DNA of 64,000 bases from Bacillota bacterium (GTDB lineage Bacteria; Bacillota; Sulfobacillia; JAJZIM01). This document shows, one piece after another, positions 60,682 through 64,000 of this stretch. Position numbers and translations under genes: made by a program. The stretch lies in NCBI GenBank assembly GCA_021810565.1, contig JAJZIM010000007.1, positions 1 to 64,000 of the forward strand, given 5' to 3'. The notes below the pieces were generated by a model. The model saw only the letters and a list, made by a program, of their open reading frames with translations. It did no database searches and had not been told where the DNA came from. Position 1 is the stretch's first letter. The number at the start of each line of letters is the position of its first letter.

Positions 60682-62652
60682 GCGCGTTTCGTACAGCGCC
60701 ATCTCCTCGGGCGGCAGGTGCAGCTTCAGGTAGTCCCACCCACCCTTGTACCGCAGGGCGAACTGGTTGGTTCCCTTGGAGCTGCGCAGCCTGGCGATCA
60801 CCTCGTCCGGCACGTCGCCATGTTCCTGGATCGCCCGGAAGCTCGAATCCTCCAGCCAGAACAGCACCTTCAAATCGGTGTTGTCCCACAACCAACCCCC
60901 GTATTGCGTCTCCCACAACACCTGGGGGACGTTGGTGGCCACGATTGCGGCCCCGTTCCATTTTCGAATGGTGGTGGCCCACGTGGCGATCAGATGCGCC
61001 ATGCGGGAGGAGGACAGCTGCCGCTGGCCCTCGTCCCACTCCACCAGGGCATAGCGGCGCTGCTCCATCCGCACGCGGATGAGCTGGTTCATGAGGGCGT
61101 CCCCGAGGAGCAGGGTCTTGACCGCGCCGGCGGTCTGGTCGTCGTTCGAGTCCGCCAGGGAGGCCACGTGGAACACCGTCCAGTCGGCCTGGATCATTTG
61201 GCGCTCCTCCAGCCGTGTGCCAAACAGCCCCGCCATGTCACCCTCGAAGAACCGCCAGATGCGGCCGTTCTCCCCCGCCAACCTGGCGGCCATGCCCCTC
61301 GGGTCGGCCTCCGCCCACCGGGCCAATGTCTCGTACCACTGGCGGACGCCCGGCCATGCACGGGCGGGCACCCGGTCCCACGCCTTGGGGTCCTCCCGGT
61401 CGATCCCCGCGTCCTCGAAGATCTGAAACGCGGCGCGGATTGCCGCGTTCGTCTCTCCCGGGTGCACGTCCACGGATCCCGCCATGACCTCCACCATGGC
61501 GCCGATCTTGGCGAATATGCGCCGCATTCGGGAGCCGTTCCAGGCGTGGATCTCCTCCACCTGCTCCCGGCTGGCACCGTGGGGCGGCTGCAGGGGTTCG
61601 GGGCATGCCAGTGGTTCGAAGTAGTTGCCGCTGTTCATCGTCATGTCCACCACCCGGGCGCCCACGCGCCGGGCATGCGGCAAGTATTCCCCGTCCACAT
61701 CGAAAGTGACGGCCACGTCCCCCTCGATCAGGGCACCGGAGACCATGCTGTGCAGCAGCACGGACTTTCCCTCGCCCGTCGCCCCGGCCGCCACCATGTT
61801 CTTGTTCTTCACCCGGCCACCCATGTCCAAAAATGTGAACCGCCCGTCCTGGGCACGGTTGCCCATCGCGATGCCTATGCCGTCGGAACACGCTCCCCCT
61901 GCGGATCCCGTCCAGAGGGCCGTGGCCGCCGTGGCGGTGGCCAGCATGCCCCGACCCGGGCGTGTGATCCGCTCCGCCCGCCCCAAGAAGGTGGACGGGG
62001 GGGCCCCGAACCACGTCTCCTGAAACGCCTGGAGCTGTTCGTGATCGAGCATGACCAGGGTGGCGCGATCCCGCCACGCCCGCTCCAGTTCCGCGCAGGC
62101 CGCCTCCAGGTCCTCCTGGCCGGCCGCCGACACCACGAAGAACATCCAGATGTCGATGGGGGTCTGCCCCGCACGGCGCACGGCGTCCCACAGCATGTGC
62201 ATGCTGCGCAGGGTGCGCTCCTCCTGTGGAGTGGGCATGCCACCGCTCCGTTGCGCCTGGGCGATGGACATGCGCACCCGGCGCATGCGCATCTGGTAAA
62301 ACTGCCCCAGGCGCACTCTGGGATTGGGTGCGCACCGCACCACAACCCGCAGGTTGAACCGGGGCGGACGCCCGCCAAGGGAAATCGGTGAGGGGTTCAG
62401 CAAGGCGCTGGTACCCATCTCGCCGGGGACGACCTCCTGCAGGCCACCGCTCAGGGCATAGACCCGGATGCAGGTGTCCGCCGCCGTGCGCAGCATGTCC
62501 GCATGGTGCTCCACCCGCCCGATGGGGGCGAGCCACGCCCGCACCGCTTCCCCCGGCACGTAGTCCTCTGTGGGGCCACTGGCAGGCCTTGGATCGGGCA
62601 GGGACACCCGGGGCCGGGAATGCTCCCGCCGGGGCAGGAAAGACAGATTCAT
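60661..62652 (-). CDS. VirB4-like conjugation ATPase
   Basis: 663 residues. N-terminal half has the VirB4-type alpha/beta region. Walker A GATGEGKSVLL is at 290-300 and Walker B is RYALVEWDEGQ near residue 540, followed by a VirB4/ConE-type segment (IRKWNGAAIVATNVPQVL). AGGAGGGC precedes the ATG. It likely powers the type IV secretion channel. Other channel genes (VirB1/VirB6-like) would lie beyond the window. Confidence 0.87.
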   Translation of the reverse strand: MNLSFLPRREHSRPRVSLPDPRPASGPTEDYVPGEAVRAWLAPIGRVEHHADMLRTAADTCIRVYALSGGLQEVVPGEMGTSALLNPSPISLGGRPPRFNLRVVVRCAPNPRVRLGQFYQMRMRRVRMSIAQAQRSGGMPTPQEERTLRSMHMLWDAVRRAGQTPIDIWMFFVVSAAGQEDLEAACAELERAWRDRATLVMLDHEQLQAFQETWFGAPPSTFLGRAERITRPGRGMLATATAATALWTGSAGGACSDGIGIAMGNRAQDGRFTFLDMGGRVKNKNMVAAGATGEGKSVLLHSMVSGALIEGDVAVTFDVDGEYLPHARRVGARVVDMTMNSGNYFEPLACPEPLQPPHGASREQVEEIHAWNGSRMRRIFAKIGAMVEVMAGSVDVHPGETNAAIRAAFQIFEDAGIDREDPKAWDRVPARAWPGVRQWYETLARWAEADPRGMAARLAGENGRIWRFFEGDMAGLFGTRLEERQMIQADWTVFHVASLADSNDDQTAGAVKTLLLGDALMNQLIRVRMEQRRYALVEWDEGQRQLSSSRMAHLIATWATTIRKWNGAAIVATNVPQVLWETQYGGWLWDNTDLKVLFWLEDSSFRAIQEHGDVPDEVIARLRSSKGTNQFALRYKGGWDYLKLHLPPEEMALYETRKKQGQD

Positions 62653-62664
62653 TGCGTCGCCCTC

Positions 62665-62871
62665 CTATACGGCGGTGCCGCGCAGTGCCGCGCTGAGATC
62701 CGCTATGGCGAGCAGCGCGCGCCGCGTGGCCGCCCGAACAGCCGGATCCCGGCGCAACACCCTCGGCTCCGCGTCCAGAGCCGCCTCGGCCTCCACGGTG
62801 GCCCGCGTCAGGGCGGCAATCAGCCGGTCCGTGGCCGGCTCGAAGCGAATTACCTTGTGCATTTTGCGCAT
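62665..62871 (-). CDS. small element protein, unknown
   Basis: 68 residues from ATG 62871 (GAGGGG nine bases upstream), helical with alanine/arginine-rich repeats (AALTRATVEAEAALDAEPRV). No family recognised. It is 12 bases upstream of VirB4. Confidence 0.55.
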   Translation of the reverse strand: MRKMHKVIRFEPATDRLIAALTRATVEAEAALDAEPRVLRRDPAVRAATRRALLAIADLSAALRGTAV

Positions 62872-62895
62872 CGAAATCATCCCCTCGCTCTGACC

Positions 62896-63480
62896 TCAGC
62901 CGGTTGGTTCCATACTGCACAATGAGACACCTATCGCGGCCCCCAGCGCCGCCAAAATGTCCAAATCGAACTTGTCCGCCTCGTCGCGCAGCAGCACCCC
63001 CGCGGCCTCCCGCAAGGGGAGCGGCCCCCGGTATGGCCTCGCGCCCAGCAGCGCATCCATGGCGTCCGCCACCGCGATCAGCCGGGCGAGGAACGGGATC
63101 TCGTCGCCCCGCAGGCCGAACGGATAGCCGGAGCCGTCCATGCGCTCGTGATGGGCCACCACGGCGTCCAGGATGTCCTTGCCGTCGGTGAACACCGGCG
63201 CGAGCAGATCCCACCCGCGCTTCGGGTGCTGGCGCATCTCCGCCCAATCATCCATGTCCAGCTTGCCCGGCTTGCCCAGCACCGCATCAGAGACTGCGAG
63301 CTTGCCCACGTCATGCAGGAATCCGGCTACCCGTGCCCGCTCCACCTCTCGTGGGGACAACCCGAGCCGCCTGGTCAACATCTCTGCCAGGAGCGCCGTC
63401 CCCTGAGCATGGGAGGCGAGGTATAGATCCTTAGCGGCGTACAGGGCCTTAACCCGATCCAGACCCAGCCGTTCCGTCAT
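62896..63480 (-). CDS. HD-GYP domain phosphodiesterase
   Basis: 194 residues consisting almost only of an HD-GYP domain. Key residues FLHDVGKLAVSD, VVAHHERMDGSGYPFGL and ADAMDALLG give the metal site and GYP signature of c-di-GMP phosphodiesterases. No sensor domain is attached. It starts in the stop of the upstream gene and is near a GGDEF gene, so c-di-GMP is both made and degraded by element proteins. Confidence 0.9.
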   Translation of the reverse strand: MTERLGLDRVKALYAAKDLYLASHAQGTALLAEMLTRRLGLSPREVERARVAGFLHDVGKLAVSDAVLGKPGKLDMDDWAEMRQHPKRGWDLLAPVFTDGKDILDAVVAHHERMDGSGYPFGLRGDEIPFLARLIAVADAMDALLGARPYRGPLPLREAAGVLLRDEADKFDLDILAALGAAIGVSLCSMEPTG

Positions 63481-63716
63481 CACGCCGCCCCCCGGAGCCA
63501 GCGGTGAAACTCGGATACCAGCGCCCCCTCGCCGGGGTTTGCGCGGATGTACTCCGCCACGAGGTCGTCCGTGATCCGATCAGCGTGCGCCGGGGGGCCG
63601 TGGCGCTGCACCATCCAGTAGCAGAACCCGGACACGGCCAGCATGCGCTCGCCCACCGCGTCGCCCCGCAGCCCCCGCCGGCGCAGGTGCGCTATGTACT
63701 CTCCGAGCTTGTCCAT
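63480..63716 (-). CDS. small protein, unknown
   Basis: 78 residues, helical (DKLGEYIAHLRRRGLRGDAV), ending VSEFHRWLRGAA. It slightly recalls the SAM-like helical N-terminus of tyrosine integrases but has no catalytic part. AGGGGGG precedes the ATG. It lies between the GGDEF and HD-GYP genes. Confidence 0.6.
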   Translation of the reverse strand: MDKLGEYIAHLRRRGLRGDAVGERMLAVSGFCYWMVQRHGPPAHADRITDDLVAEYIRANPGEGALVSEFHRWLRGAA

Positions 63717-63736
63717 TCGGCGCCCCCCTTCGGAGA

Positions 63737-64000
63737 TCAGTGGGCCAGAACGGTCCGGTTCCGGCCCCGCTCCTTGGCTTGGTACAGGGCCTTGTCCGCC
63801 GCCCAGATGAGTTCCCCCACGTCCCGGGCGTCGGAGGGGATGGCGGCCACCCCGGCTGAGAAGGTCACGGGCGGCGCACCATCCGCCGGGCGGATGCGCC
63901 CCTGGATGGCGCCCCGCAGATGCTCGCACACTATGCCCGCGCCTGCGGCATCCGTTCCCGGCAGCACCAGGGCGAACTCCTCCCCCCCGTAGCGGGCGGC
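63737..64000 (-). CDS. diguanylate cyclase (GGDEF domain), C-terminal part
   Basis: The frame is open at the window edge. The visible 87 residues begin AARYGGEEFALVLPG with the GGEEF active motif, followed by the rest of the GGDEF domain (VTFSAGVAAIP, WAADKALYQAKERGRN). It makes c-di-GMP from two GTP. N-terminal sensor region unknown. Confidence 0.9.
   Translation of the reverse strand, partial: AARYGGEEFALVLPGTDAAGAGIVCEHLRGAIQGRIRPADGAPPVTFSAGVAAIPSDARDVGELIWAADKALYQAKERGRNRTVLAH

Larger units (their letters stand above)
49761..64000. mobile_element. integrative and conjugative element, one end (partial)
   Basis: Starts at the tRNA-Val(TAC) attachment core and extends past the window. It carries a repressor switch, SSB-like protein, FtsK-type translocase, ParM/ParR-like segregation genes, a VirB4-type ATPase and c-di-GMP genes, all typical of mobile DNA and lacking any housekeeping gene. 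Presence of FtsK-like and VirB4-like ATPases suggests conjugation in the manner of ICEBs1/Tn916. No integrase, relaxase or far end is visible, so class and size are inference. Confidence 0.72.

Noticed and set aside
63480-63716. Integrase gene of the element
   Set aside because: Only a short helical stretch vaguely like an integrase N-terminus; no catalytic Arg/His/Tyr residues.

Overview
The window looks like a chromosome segment of a high-GC, endospore-forming Bacillota, probably a thermophilic or acidophilic sulfur oxidiser. Evidence for this is the sporulation genes spoIIGA, sigE, sigG, spoIIR, ymxH/ylmC and a yteA-like dksA gene, the divIVA-ileS-lspA-rluD-pyr gene order known from Bacillus, AAGGAGG-type ribosome binding sites with frequent GTG and TTG starts, and a complete sulfur-oxidising heterodisulfide reductase-like (sHdr) locus. 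The species cannot be named from the sequence alone. Almost every gene lies on the minus strand.

Layout, left to right. 1-1.7 kb: the end of a tnpB gene and a decayed toxin-antitoxin pair. 1.7-10.4 kb: motB and a PyrR-attenuated pyrR-pyrB-pyrC-carA-carB-pyrF operon (transcribed right to left). 10.5-16 kb: a small exported protein, an unknown protein, rluD, a divergent APC permease and USP pair, lspA, yteA-like dksA and a DUF5665 gene. 16-19.5 kb: a truncated globin-coupled sensor, a B12-binding radical SAM enzyme and an AbiEii-type pair. 19.7-38.3 kb: a sulfur/lipoate island. 38.3-48.9 kb: the conserved ileS-divIVA-yggT-sepF-yggS-pgeF-ylmC-spoIIR-sigG-sigE-spoIIGA block and gmk. 49.2-49.7 kb: a five-gene tRNA operon. 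49.76 kb to the right edge: one end of an integrated mobile element, anchored in the 3' half of a tRNA-Val gene.

The island combines an ArsR regulator, five DsrE-fold proteins, two TusA proteins, a YeeE/YedE importer, a rhodanese lipoprotein, a membrane cytochrome c, sHdr C1-B1-A-C2-B2, three GcvH-like lipoyl carriers, two lipoate ligases (one fused to DUF116), a geranylgeranyl-reductase-like flavoprotein and two radical SAM proteins resembling the LipS1/LipS2 lipoyl synthase. The inferred logic is that sulfane sulfur is imported and relayed by TusA/DsrE proteins to sHdr, which works with a lipoylated carrier assembled by the dedicated ligase and LipS enzymes encoded downstream. The island sits between ileS and yteA-lspA, genes that are neighbours in Bacillus.

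The mobile element (at least 14 kb) carries a divergent XRE-repressor switch with two operator-like sites, a leftward operon (SSB-like protein, small proteins, YdjM-like membrane hydrolase, an unusual J-domain-FtsK translocase, ParM and a ParR-like protein with a repeat-rich centromere candidate), a VirB4-type conjugation ATPase, and an HD-GYP plus GGDEF pair. It is best described as an integrative and conjugative element with a plasmid-like segregation module. Neither its integrase nor its far end is in the window.
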